Source of the DNA: Rhizoctonia solani
Taxonomy: Eukaryota; Basidiomycota; Agaricomycetes; Cantharellales; Ceratobasidiaceae
Assembly (NCBI RefSeq): GCF_016906535.1
Contig: NC_057372.1
Coordinates: 3,329,501-3,393,500 of the forward strand
Length of the DNA stretch: 64,000 nucleotides
Reading direction: 5' to 3'
Each line of letters starts with the position of its first letter. Position 1 is the first letter of the stretch. The position numbers and the translations under genes were made by a program. Below the pieces are notes generated by a model. The model was not told where the DNA came from. It searched no databases and saw only the letters and a list, made by a program, of their open reading frames with translations. Of the stretch, positions 41,807 to 52,375 are shown one piece after another.

Positions 41807-43162
41807 ATGGCAACCCGTCCCCAGAGCTCCGCTCGTCCCCAATCCCCTCTTGATCAAGGAGAGCTGGGACCCACTCTTCCGGCAGCCGCCACTGAGCCAA
41901 CAGACCTTGAACCAGAGGTCTATGGGGAAATCTCCCTCAGCCGAGCAATCTCCCTTATCCTGGGATTGCAAAACCAAGTCCTCCGGCTCGAGCAGGAACT
42001 CGAGGAAACCAAGGAAGCAGCAAAAGAAGCCCGAGACTGGATGGGAGCAGTTGACCAAGCCCTCACTCGCATCAAGGCTAGGGGTGGAGCCCCCCACACA
42101 CCAGAAGACTGGAAACCTCCGGCAGTCGAGGCCACGCCCAGGCCCCTACCCAAAACCAACACTTTTCCAGCGCCTAGTGCGCCCCTCGTCGCCTGGGCCG
42201 TCCCCTCCAAAGCTCCCCCCGCCTTTGCACAACCAACTCCCGTCCGGGCCCCCCCGCGAGTCCATACTCCCCCTCCGCCTTCGCCTATCTGCCTCCGATC
42301 CCCTCAAGTCCCACAACCAGCGGCCCCTGTAGCCGCTTATCAAACCCCTGTTAAGGTAGACCACCCTGACGCCTATACAGGGAAAATAGGGAACAAAGCC
42401 CGCCAATGGCTCACACGGATGTTGGCATGGGTACGTCTGAACCAAAGGATGTTCCCAACCGACCAGGAGGTCCTGTCATTCCTCCTGATGAATATGAAGG
42501 ACGTGGCAGGGGCATGGGCCCATCCCCATCTTGACCAACTAGGGTCCCACAGGGCCCTAATCCGATTGGTCGACGACTTCAGGACGGAGTTCTTGGCTGC
42601 ATTCGGCAACCCGGATGCCACGCAAGCCGCTGAGCGGCAAATCACCCACCTCACTCAGACAGGCACCTGTGCTGAGTATATCACAAAGTTCAGAACCATT
42701 GCTATGGACCTGGACTGGAATGACGCCGCCCTTTGTGGGCAATTCGCACGTGGCCTCCACTGGGAGGTCAGCCGCCTCATCGCCACCCAAGAACGGCGCC
42801 CAACCACCCTCCTGGAGCTGCAGAACGCGGCCCTGGTCATTGATAACGCCCTCCGTGAGGAGCGCGCCAGCCACCCGCCTAAGGGTAATAAGTCTGGTAC
42901 CTCCACTACTACCCCCAATAGGGGGGCAAGTACCGGCCAACAGGCCACAAGACCAGGGCGCCTCTCCAGCGACCCCAACTTTGTCTCCAAGGAGGAGCGC
43001 AACCGCTGCAGGGCTGAAGGCCTCTGCATCAAATGCGGTAAGGCAGGCCATAAATTTGCGGAATGCCGCACTGGCTGGAAAGCCACACCCAAGGAGGAAG
43101 GTGTCAAGAAGGAAGCCGCCAAGATTGGCAAAGAGTCCGGACCCAAATTGGGAAAAGACTAA
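41807..43162 (+). CDS. gag: Element B gag
   Basis: The first in-frame ATG is 41807 (MATRPQSSARPQ), giving about 451 residues; the frame is open further upstream but without an ATG. The protein has a coiled coil (LGLQNQVLRLEQELEETKE), proline-rich spacers, a retroviral-type capsid region (ARQWLTRMLAWVRLNQRM, MDLDWNDAALCGQFARGLH, VIDNALREERASH) and the CCHC knuckle CIKCGKAGHKFAEC near the end. It stops in GKD-TAA at 43160-43162, right after the slippery heptamer. It forms the particle shell. Confidence 0.9.
   Translation: MATRPQSSARPQSPLDQGELGPTLPAAATEPTDLEPEVYGEISLSRAISLILGLQNQVLRLEQELEETKEAAKEARDWMGAVDQALTRIKARGGAPHTPEDWKPPAVEATPRPLPKTNTFPAPSAPLVAWAVPSKAPPAFAQPTPVRAPPRVHTPPPPSPICLRSPQVPQPAAPVAAYQTPVKVDHPDAYTGKIGNKARQWLTRMLAWVRLNQRMFPTDQEVLSFLLMNMKDVAGAWAHPHLDQLGSHRALIRLVDDFRTEFLAAFGNPDATQAAERQITHLTQTGTCAEYITKFRTIAMDLDWNDAALCGQFARGLHWEVSRLIATQERRPTTLLELQNAALVIDNALREERASHPPKGNKSGTSTTTPNRGASTGQQATRPGRLSSDPNFVSKEERNRCRAEGLCIKCGKAGHKFAECRTGWKATPKEEGVKKEAAKIGKESGPKLGKD
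43150..43156 (+). promoter_or_regulatory. Slippery heptamer GGGAAAA, -1 frameshift site (element B)
   Basis: It reads G GGA AAA in the gag frame, 3 nt before the TAA stop. Pol is open in the -1 frame across this point (GKRLRVPAAARKD), and the two frames overlap by about 100 nt. Confidence 0.65.
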
Positions 43163-46100
43163 GGGTACCTGCTGCCGCGCGCAAGGACCCCAAGGACTCT
43201 GGGCTTATTGAAATTTGTAATATATTGAATAGCATCAATAGAATCTCCCCACTCTTCACAATTTCAATTAAGCCAGAGAAACAAGCGGACCCACTAGAAG
43301 TCCTGATAGATTCAGGCGCTACATCATTGTTCCTTCACCCTCACACTGCAGAACTACTCCGCCTACCCCTAATAGACCTCCCTCAACCCCGTACCGTAAC
43401 TATGCTCGATGGGTCAAGCCCCCAGGCTGGGAAGATTTGGAAGAAGGCCCACCTAACTTTCCTATTTGATGGTAAACGAATGACAGAAACCTTCCTGATT
43501 TGCAACACCGGATCACACGCCGCCATCCTAGGAATCAAATGGTTAGAGGCACACAACCCTGAAATTGATTGGAACTCCCGTACCCTCTCCTTCCCCCACA
43601 CTCCACCAGATCACGCTGCTATTGCCGAGGAGGAGGAAGCTGATAAAAATCCCCTTGAAGGAGTACCCCCTGAATACCATCAATACGCAAAGGTATTTGG
43701 GGAAGAAGAATTCAACAAGCTTCCCCCGCACAGGCATTACAACATTGCCATCGAACTCACGGAGGAAGGCCCACTTAATTCCCCGTTGTACAGCATGACT
43801 GATGCCGAGTCTGCCACGCTCAAGGACTGGCTCAGGGACAAACTCAAGGCTGGAAAAATCCGCCCCAGTAAATTGTCAATTAGCTCCCCAGTCATGTTTG
43901 TTCCCAAAAAGGATGGCTCCCGTCGCCTTGTAGTTGACTACCGTTGCCTCAATAACCGGACTAAGAAAAATGTGTACCCATTACCCCGTCCTGATGACCT
44001 CATGGCCCAGCTCCGCGGCGCCAAGGTATTTACCAAACTAGACTTACGATGGGGTTATAACAATGTCCGGGTCAAGGAAGGTGACGAGTGGAAAACGGCT
44101 TTCTGCACCAAGTACGGCCTATACGAATCCCTGGTAATGACTTTTGGTTTAACAAACGCCCCCGCTGCCTTTCAACACTTCATGAACGAATTGTTCAAGG
44201 ACCTACTGGATGTATGCGTCATCATATACCTAGATGACATCCTGATTTATTCCAAGGATGACGCATCCCACACTCAACACGTCCATGAAGTTTTACGGCG
44301 CTTATTAGAAAACCAACTGTTCTGTAAAGCCTCGAAATGCACATTCCACGTCACTTCCGTGGAATACTTGGGAATCATTGTGTCGGATAAGGGTTTCAGT
44401 CTGGATAAGCTTAAAATCCAGGCAGTACAGGAATGGCCTATTCCTACCAAGGTTAAGGAGGTCCAATCCTTCCTTGGGTTTGCCAATTTCCTCCGCCGAT
44501 TTGTCGCAAACTTTAGCCACGTAGCACGACCTTTGCATAACCTGGTAAAGAAGGACACACCATGGAAATGGGAGGAAAAGGAACAAGCCGCCTTCCAAGG
44601 ATTGAAAGACGCCATTACCAACGCCCCGGTCCTCTGTCATGCCAACCCGGCCAAGCCCTACTTTTTGGAAACGGACGCCTCCGGCGCAGCCTTAGGTGCT
44701 ATACTCAGCCAACGGCAGGAAGACGGCCGCCTACATCCTCTTGGCTTCCTATCCGAGTCGTTCAAGGGGGCTGAGCAAAACTACAATACACACAATAAGG
44801 AGCTCCTAGCAATCATTTGCTCCTTTGAGTACTGGCGCATATTTCTGGAAGGCACCTCTCACCCTATCACTGTCTTTACAGACCACCGTAACCTGGAATA
44901 TTGGAAAGAGTCCCGGACCTTCAATTGACAACACGCCAGATGGCACCTGCTACTAGCTGGGTATAATTTCCAGATAGTCTATCGACCCGGGAAGCAATTG
45001 GGAAAGCCGGATGCCCTCTCACGTCGCTCGGACCACGCCAATATTCCACCTGCGGATCAAACCATGCTTCCGGACCCCGTATTTGCCAACGTCGCCCTTG
45101 TAACTCCAGAGAAAGAACTACAACGTCAAATCAAAGCATCCTTGGATCAGGACGAATCCCTGGAGGAAATACTCCAATTCCTACAGAACGAGTCAAAGGC
45201 CCCGCCTTCCATCAAACAAGCCTTCAAAGATTACCAAATGGAGGCGGGCCTACTCTTCTATCAGGGAAGGATTGTGGTACCAGATACTGGGACTCTACGG
45301 ACAGATCTACTCCACATATTTCACGACAGCCCTCTGGCCAGACACCCGGGTAGACAACGAACATTGGAACTAGTCTCTAGGAACTACTATTGGCCCGGAA
45401 TCCGCGCAGACACTTACTGGCACGTAGATTCCTGTGAAACTTGCCAACGAATCCGCAAACCAAAGTACGCCTCCATTCCTCTGCAACCATTAGAACTACC
45501 GTCCCGTCCCTGGCAACACATATCCTACGACATGATTGTTGATCTACCCAAGGACGGAGCTTACGACTCTATACTGGTCATTGTGGACAGTTTCACCAAA
45601 TACGTAATACTGGTGGAATGTTCCAAGAAGTTAAAGGCCCCCAAATTGGCAGATCTCTTTCTACAACATGTCTGGAAGAAATATGGAATGCCTGAAAAGA
45701 CAATATCCGATCAAGGAAGGGTCTTCAATAACAAATTCCTCAAAGCGTTGTACAAACGATTAGGAATAGACCCCCACTTCTCCTCAGCCTACCACCTGCA
45801 GAGCAATGGTCAAACGGAACGGGTAAACCCCACGGTCGAGCACTTCCTAAGGGCTTTTTCAGGGATTAACCAGAAGGACTGGGTCAGATGGTTACCTATG
45901 GCGGAATTTGCGTACAATAACGCAGTACACAGTAGTACCGGCAAATCTCCGTTCAAAGCGCTACATGGATGGGAACCCTCACTCACTCCAAGCAATATCC
46001 CTACCGACGTCCCTGAGGCGGATGACATAGCCTCCCAGATGGAATCTCAATGGCGGGAAATAGAGGCAGCACTCTGGCAATCAAAGACGCGCATGACAGC

Positions 46101-46593
46101 CGGAGAAACAGGAGAACCAATCAGTTTTGAAGAAGGGGAAGAAGTCTGGCTGGACGCCAGGAACGTGAAGCTGAAAACCCTGAGTGCCAAGTTAACGGAA
46201 CAACGGCTAGGCCCTTTCAAAATAACTGAAAAAATCTCCGACCGTGCATACCGCCTAGAACTCCCACCATCCATGAGAATCCACAACGTCTTCTACGTGG
46301 GACTGCTGTCAAAGGTAAAAAGGGACAATAAACGCGCATTTGAAAACCGGCCGCCCCCGGTCACCGTGGACGGGGAGGAGGAATACAAAGTAGAAGGGAT
46401 CACGGACATGGAAAATAGGGACGGAAAATGGTTTTTTAGGGTTAAATGGAAAGGCTATGGATCAGAGGAAAATACCTGGGAACCAAGGGAAAACCTCAAA
46501 AACGCCAAGAAAATCCTGAAAAAATTCGAAAAGGAAATGAAGGAAAAGGCCCTCGGCGCCGCCAAGGCCCTTAGAGGGGGGGCAGTGTTGTAG
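43157..46593 (+). pseudogene. pol: Element B pol, complete but for one TGA
   Basis: Entered by -1 frameshift from gag. Protease LEVLIDSGATSLFLHPHT; RT with FTKLDLRWGYNNVR and IIYLDDILIYSKDD; RNase H with FLETDASGAALGAIL and HNKELLAIICSFEYW. TGA at 44926-44928 follows ESRTFN; other copies read on here, so a CGA-to-TGA change is likely. In the same frame: integrase finger (HDSPLARHPGRQR, CETCQ), DDE core (VDSFTKYVILVE; ISDQGRVFNNKF; AYHLQSNGQTERVN), and the chromodomain EEYKVEGITDMENRDGKWF with WKGYGSEENTWEP. It ends in GGAVL, overlapping the 3' LTR by 8 nt. Confidence 0.92.
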
Positions 46594-47177
46594 ACACAGT
46601 CGATACCAGGGAATTTATTCCCATTTTCTCGAATTTAAACGAAGGCAATCAGAGAACATTTTCAATCACGTGACATCGGCGCTTATATCATACGCTAAGC
46701 GCCGAGCCACGTCCCCATCCGCGCTTATCTCAGCACACGTAGCCACCTCCACCTGATGACATCATTATGACACGTCAGTGACACGTGTGCATGAGTAAGG
46801 CCGACTGCGGAGCGGGGTTCTTATTTGATACGGTATTGCATATAATGTATTTGTAAATAGCCTGTCTGAAGAATATATAAGGAGGCCAACCAACCATGGT
46901 AACACCCAGGTCGATTACCTCTTGTCGCATCCACTCAGTGTACAAGGGCCTTACAGCCCAGCAATTACTTAGTTAGCCACTTAGATAGTTGACACCGCCT
47001 TAAGCGGCTTCGTCGTTGTACTTAGATAGCTTGTCACCGCCTTAAGCGGCCTTGTCGTTGTAGGATAGCTGCTTGTTGCCGTAGATAGGTTCGCCGTCGC
47101 CTTACTGCAACTTCTCTCATTGTACACCGCGGCCACAAGCGCCATCCCCCTCGACGCCCTAACGGACGTCTAGGACA
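46586..47177 (+). repeat. Element B 3' LTR
   Basis: 592 bp. It retains more CpG sites than the 5' copy. It ends TCTAGGACA before the duplicated GATCC. Confidence 0.95.
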
Positions 47178-47182
47178 GATCC

Positions 47183-49652
47183 ACCCCAGTAAATTGTCAA
47201 TCAGCTCCCCAGTCATGTTTGTACCTAAAAAGGATGGTTCCCACCGTTTGGTTGTCAACTACCATTGCCTCAATAACCGCACCAAGAAAAACGTCTACCC
47301 GTTACCCTGCCCAGATGACCTCATGGCCCAGCTCCATGGCGCCAAGGTTTTCACTAAGCTAGATCTACAATGGGGGTACAACAACATGCAAGTTAAGGAA
47401 GGTGACAAATGGAAAACCGCGTTCCAAACCAAGTACGGCCTTTATGAGTCCCTGGTCATGACCTTTGGCTTAACAAATGCTCCTGCCTCCTTCCAGCACT
47501 TCATGAACAACCTGTTCAAAGACCTACTGGATGTATGCGTCATCATTTATCTTGATGACATCCTAATCTACTCAAAAGATGACGCATCCCACACCCAACA
47601 TGTTCATGAAGTTCTACGGCATTTGATGGAAAACCAGCTGTTTTGCAAGGCTTCCAAGTGCACCTTCCACATCACCTTGGTGGAATACTTAGGGATCATA
47701 GTATCAGATAAGGGCTTCAGTCTGGATAAGCTCAAGATCCAGGCTGTCCAGGAGTGGCCCACGCCCACCAAGGTTAAAGAACTTCAGTCCTTCCTTGGTT
47801 TTGCCAACTTCCTCCGCTGGTTTGTTGCCAACTTCAGTCACATGGCCAGGCTGTTGCACAACCTGGTGAAGAAGGACACGCCATGGAAATGGGGTACTAG
47901 GGAGCAGGAATCCTTCCAAGGCCTAAAGGACGCCATCACAAACGCCCCAGTACTCTGTCACGCCAACCCTGCCAAACCATATTTCCTTGAGACCAACGCA
48001 TCAGGGGCAGCCCTGGGTTCCATACTAAGCCAATGACAGGAAGATGGATGCTTACACCCCTTGGGGTTCCTATCAGAATCATTCAAAGGTGCCAAACAGA
48101 ACTACAACACCCATGATAAGGAACTCTTGGCAATCATTAGGTTGTTTGAATACTGGCACATATTCTTGGAAGGGACGGAACACCCAATTACGGTCTTCAC
48201 AGATCATCAGAACTTGGAGTATTGGAAGGAGTCTAGAACCTTCAATTGTTGCCATGCCAGATGGCACCTACTACTAGCCGGGTATAATTTCCAAATTGTC
48301 TACCGCCCAGGGAAACAGTTGGGAAAGCCAGATGCACTCTCACGCCGTTCAGACCATGCCAATATACCTCCTGCCAACCAAACAATGCTCCCCAACCCTG
48401 TATTTGCCAATGTTGCTCTAGTAACGCCAGAGAAAGAACTCCAACGCCAGATCAAGGCAGCCTTAGATCAGGACAAATCTCTGGAGGAAATACTCCAATT
48501 CCTCCAGAATGAGTCAAAGGCACCCCTGTCTATCAAAAAGGCCTTCAAGGATTATCAAATGGAAGCCGGGTTGTTGTTTTACCAAGGGCGTATCATGGTC
48601 CCTGACATTGGTACACTAAGGATGGAATTACTCCGCATCTTCCATGATAGCCCCCTGGCAGGTCACCCAGGGCAACAGCGGACTCTAGAATTGGTCTCTA
48701 GGAACTACTACTGGCCTGGAATCTGTGCAGACACGTATTGGCACGTTAACTCTTGCAAAACTTGTCAATGGATCAGAAAACCAAAGTACGCGCCTATACC
48801 GCCTCAACCCCTAGAGTTACCAACATGCCCCTGGCAACACATGTCTTACAACATGATAGTAGACCTACCCAAAGATGGAAGCAACAATTCTATTCTGGTC
48901 ATTGTGGACAGTTTCACCAAATACATCATACTGGTGGAATGCTCCAAAAAACTCAGGGCACCAGAACTAGCGGACCTATTCCTACATCACGTGTGGAAGC
49001 AATACGGCATGCCAGAAAAAACAGTCTCAGACCAAGGAAGAGTCTTCAACAACAAGTTCCTGAAGGCACTCTACCAACGCCTAGGGATAGACCCTCACTT
49101 CTCCTTGGCTTACCACCCCCAAAGCAACGGCCAAACAGAGCAAGTCAATTCCACAGTCAAACACTTCCTGCAGGCCTACTTGGGAATCAATCAGAAGGAC
49201 TGGGTCAAGTGGTTACCTATGGCGGAATTTGCCTACAACAACGCAGTACACAGTAGCACTGGCAAATCACCCTTCAAAGCGCTATATGGATGGGAACCAT
49301 CCCTGACCCCAAGCAACGTCCCAACAGATGTCCCAGAAGCGGATGACCTGGCAACCCAAATGGAGGCGCAATGGCGGGAAATAGAAGCGGCACTTTGGCA
49401 ATCAAAGACACGCATGACAGCCGGAGAGACAGGAGAACCCATCAGCTTTGAAATCAGAGAAGAGGCCTGGCTAGACACCAAAAACATCAAGCTAAAAACC
49501 CTAAGTCCCAAGCTAACGGAACAACGCCTGGGTCCCTTCAAGATAACCAAGAAAATCTCTGACCACGCATACCGCTTAAAACTCCCGCCTTCCATGAGGA
49601 TCCATGACATCTTTTACGTAGGGCTACTGTCCAAGGTGAAACAAGACAATAA
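47183..49652 (+). pseudogene. pol: Element C pol: RT, RNase H, integrase remnant
   Basis: Continues C after B. RT: FTKLDLQWGYNNMQ (Arg to Gln) and IIYLDDILIYSKDD. TGA at 48034-48036 stands where B reads CGG (ILSQ stop). RNase H resumes with HDKELLAIIRLFEYW. Integrase: HDSPLAGHPGQQR, CKTCQ, VDSFTKYIILVE, VSDQGRVFNNKF and AYHPQSNGQTEQVN. Many Arg codons of B are Cys, Gln, His or Trp here, as expected from CpG decay. It is interrupted by a solo LTR at 49658. Confidence 0.9.
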
Positions 49653-49657
49653 TCAAG

Positions 49658-50230
49658 TGTCCTAGACGTCTGTAAGGACGTCAAGGGTGTGGGCGCTTGT
49701 GGCCGTGTGTTCTAATACAGTAGACCGCTTAAGGCGGTGATAAGGTACCCTACAACAACAAACTAACTATCTACAATGGCCACGTGCTGTAAGGCGGCGG
49801 CAAGCTACGTATGTGCGGTGAGGACAACGCTTAAGGCGTGTATCTAAGTAGTTTACTGGGCTATAAGGCCCTTGTACAGTGTGGGATGTGACAAGAGGTA
49901 ATTGACCTGGGTGTTACCATGGTTGGTTGGCCTCCTTATATATTCTACAAGCTAGCTAATTACAAATGTACCATATCAAATACTGTATCAAATAAGAACC
50001 CTGCTCTGCAGTTGGCCTTACTCATGCATACGTGTCACTGACGTGTCATGGTGATGTCATCAGGTGGAGGTGGCTACGTATGCTGAAGTAAGTGCGGAAG
50101 GGGATGTGGCTTGGCGCTTAGCGTATGATATAAGCGCCAAAGTAACGTGATTGAAAAGGTTGTCTGTTTGTCTTTGTTTAAATTCAAGAAAATGGGAATA
50201 AATTCCCTGGTATCAATTGTGTCTACAACA
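49658..50230 (-). repeat. Solo LTR (S) of the C/B family, inverted, inside element C
   Basis: 573 bp, reading on the minus strand TGTTGTAGACAC...GTCTAGGACA, flanked by the TCAAG duplication (49653-49657; 50231-50235). No internal region remains, so it arose by LTR-LTR recombination after an insertion in the opposite orientation. It has the AGGTCAATTACCT variant of C, not the CG form of B. Confidence 0.9.
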
Positions 50231-50492
50231 TCAAGCCTTCAAAAACCGCCCACCACCTGTCACTGTGGACAGAGAAGAAGAATACAAAGTCAAAGGTATA
50301 ATGGATGCAGAAGAACAAAACGGAAATTGGTTCTTTAGGGTAAAATGGAAAGGTTATGGGTTGGAAGAAAACATGTGGGAACCTTGGGAAAACCTGAAAA
50401 ACGCAGGAAAAATTTTGAAGAAGTACAAGGAAGATATGAAGAAGAAGGCCCTTGGCACTGCCAAGGCCCTTAGAGGGGGGGCAGTGTTGTAG
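50231..50492 (+). pseudogene. pol: Element C chromodomain end
   Basis: Resumes after the solo LTR: AFKNRPPPVTVDREEEYKV, then WFFRVKWKGYGLEENMWEP and GTAKALRGGAVL, ending inside the 3' LTR as in B. GAGGGGGGGCAG just before 50485 is the polypurine tract. Confidence 0.9.
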
Positions 50493-51075
50493 ACACACTC
50501 AATACCAGGGAATTCATTCCCATTTTCTTGAATTTAAACAAAGACAATTGGACAACATTTTCAATCACGTGACTTTGGCACTTATATCATATGCTAAGCG
50601 CCAAGCCATGTCCCCACCTGTGCTTACTCAGCATACATAGCCACCTCCACCTATGACGTTATCATGACATGTCAGTGACACATATGCATGAGTAAGGCCA
50701 ACTGCGGAGCAGGGTTCTTATTGGTTATAGTATTGCATATATTGTATTTGTAATTAGCCCACCTCTGTAATATATAAGGAGGCCAACCAACCATGGTAAC
50801 ACCCAGGTCAATTACCTCTTGTCACATCCACTCAGTGTACAAGGGCCATACAGCCCAGTAACTACTTAGTTAAGCCACTTAGATTAGTCCACACTGCCTT
50901 AAGCGGCTTTGTTGTTGTACTTAGATAGCTTGCCACCGCCTTAAGCAGTCTAGTTGTTGTAGGGTAGCAGCTTGTTGCCGTAGATAGGTTTGTTGTTGCC
51001 TTAAGCAACTTTATTGTTTGTACATTGTGGCCGCAAGCACCATCCCCCTTGACGCCCTAACAGACATTTAGGACA
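50485..51075 (+). repeat. Element C 3' LTR
   Basis: 591 bp, TGTTGTAGACACAC...TTTAGGACA, followed by the GAGAT duplicate. It is strongly CpG-depleted relative to B's LTRs. Confidence 0.95.
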
Positions 51076-51094
51076 GAGATACAATTAAACTCAC

Positions 51095-52167
51095 AAGATA
51101 AGTGTTTTCTTTCCCATCTGAAGATAGTTCAGATAGCTTCTCTTTGAATAGCGGATGTAATATGTTATTAGATGCGTTGTGCTCCTCTGTATTACCAGGC
51201 CATGCTATTGTTTGTGACATAATGGCTGGTCCCAATGGGTATAGCTTGGTATTGGTGCAAAATGCTAGTATAATGTTGGTTGAAGCAAAATGAGCATGCC
51301 TCTGGGCCACATCTGCAGATATCAGGAAGAGTTTAGGCTGTTGACAGTATAAGAACCAAACAAGACATACATTGGCCCTTGTTGGCTGGCCATCCAACAT
51401 GGATGACAGCATAATCAGCAATCTCCTTTGCAGATTTGCTGGGAATGGCAGTCTCTGAAAATAAAACAATGCATTTGCTTGACCCAAGGAATTTCTCAAA
51501 ACAGAGGTCAACCATGGCTTGGTCATGCAAGTTGGGTATTATTGCCTTGGTTTCTACTACACTGTCAATCTTTTGAGAGTCTGTCAGTGGTAATCATGGG
51601 TTTTGAAACAAACAAAAAAACAAATTCTATGAATCACCTACAAGATTCTTGTATAGTTTCAATGTGTTGTTGCTACATGCAATGTAACACACAACTTTAG
51701 GTTGATAGTACACTAGAGAACAAAGGGTAAGAAGGACATCCTTCTCGTTGTCTAAGATGCACCTGGGTCAATTATAAATATCTAATTACTACCACCTATA
51801 TTGTAAATGAAGTTTACCAATAGGGCTGGGGCAGTCCTACCCCCTTGTCTTTGTCTGAGGTAGTATGGACCAAAGGTTTCAAAACGGGCTGATCTTGTTG
51901 AGTCGATTTTCCAACATATTCCGTCAATTTAAAGCCAAAGCTACCTTTTACCAGAGCTTCTGCTACTTGCGCCATAGTCCGAGATGCTTCTGATAGCTGA
52001 GCTGTCGCCATAGCAAAACACTGTGCAGCATGGGACATATCTCTGTACAGAGATGCTGCCCATTGCGCCTGATCGTCGAGTAAAATGTGCTCTCCTGGTC
52101 CCCCCTTTTCAGAAGCAACACTTGTTTTTGGCTCTGTAGTTACGCTAACTATGGGACTCGAGAACAT
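51095..52167 (-). pseudogene. Paralogue P5, 5' part (upstream of the transposon nest)
   Basis: Exon 1 (52167 to about 51821) starts MFSSPIVSVTTEPK and has HAAQCFAMATAQLSEASRTM and the end GVGLPQPY. Module A exons: LDNEKDVLLTLCSLVYYQP and KVVCYIACSNNTLKLY (about 51770-51650); DLCFEKFLGSSKCIVLFSE and YAVIHVGWPANKGQC (about 51570-51370); and RHAHFASTNIILAFCTNTK to GKENTYL, ending at 51095. There a GTGAGTTT donor begins the intron now occupied by element C. The partner exon starts at 25515. The 700 bp next to the element is CpG-poor, while exon 1 is not. Split by 25.6 kb, the gene is presumably inactive. Confidence 0.75.
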
Positions 52168-52375
52168 GGTTGATTCAAAATATCACGGGCCAATCTGGTT
52201 GTGGCGGCTAGGATCATGGCCTTGATTCGGAGGGTGGCAAGCATGATCACGTAATCACGGGCGCCAAACCCCTGGTGCTGACCGAGACTCAATCTTACGA
52301 CTTGGAGCTCTGAAAAGGTTGTGTTGGTAGAATTACTATTTAATAGATTCAAAATGCTGTCCAAAATCGATCTGG

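Larger units (their letters stand above)
40701..47177 (+). mobile_element. Element B: younger chromovirus of the C family, nested in C
   Basis: B is 6,477 bp with 592-bp LTRs and the GATCC duplication (40696-40700; 47178-47182), in the same orientation as C. The LTRs differ at about nine sites and every difference I see is a CpG transition. It carries a PBS, gag (41807-43162), a -1 slippery heptamer, pol with chromodomain (to 46593) and a GA-rich polypurine tract before 46586. One TGA interrupts pol. It inserted into the RT start of an older copy of its own family. Confidence 0.95.
25551..51075 (+). mobile_element. Element C: old chromovirus (Ty3/gypsy), host of all other insertions
   Basis: Element C has 591-bp LTRs (TG...CA) and is flanked by the 5-bp duplication GAGAT (25546-25550 and 51076-51080). 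Without the nested insertions and their duplications it is about 6.6 kb, close to the 6.5 kb of its younger relative B. It contains gag, protease, RT, RNase H, integrase and chromodomain remnants on the plus strand, a PBS 2 nt from the 5' LTR, and a G-rich polypurine tract (GAGGGGGGGCAG) before the 3' LTR at 50485. It is interrupted by D, a tRNA-related insert, E, B and a solo LTR. Stops in gag and pol, mostly explicable by CpG-to-TpG change, mark it as defective. It lies inside an intron of P5. Confidence 0.9.

Noticed and set aside
49658..50230. A host promoter or gene between pol pieces of C
   Set aside because: The segment is fully explained as an inverted solo LTR with TCAAG duplications.
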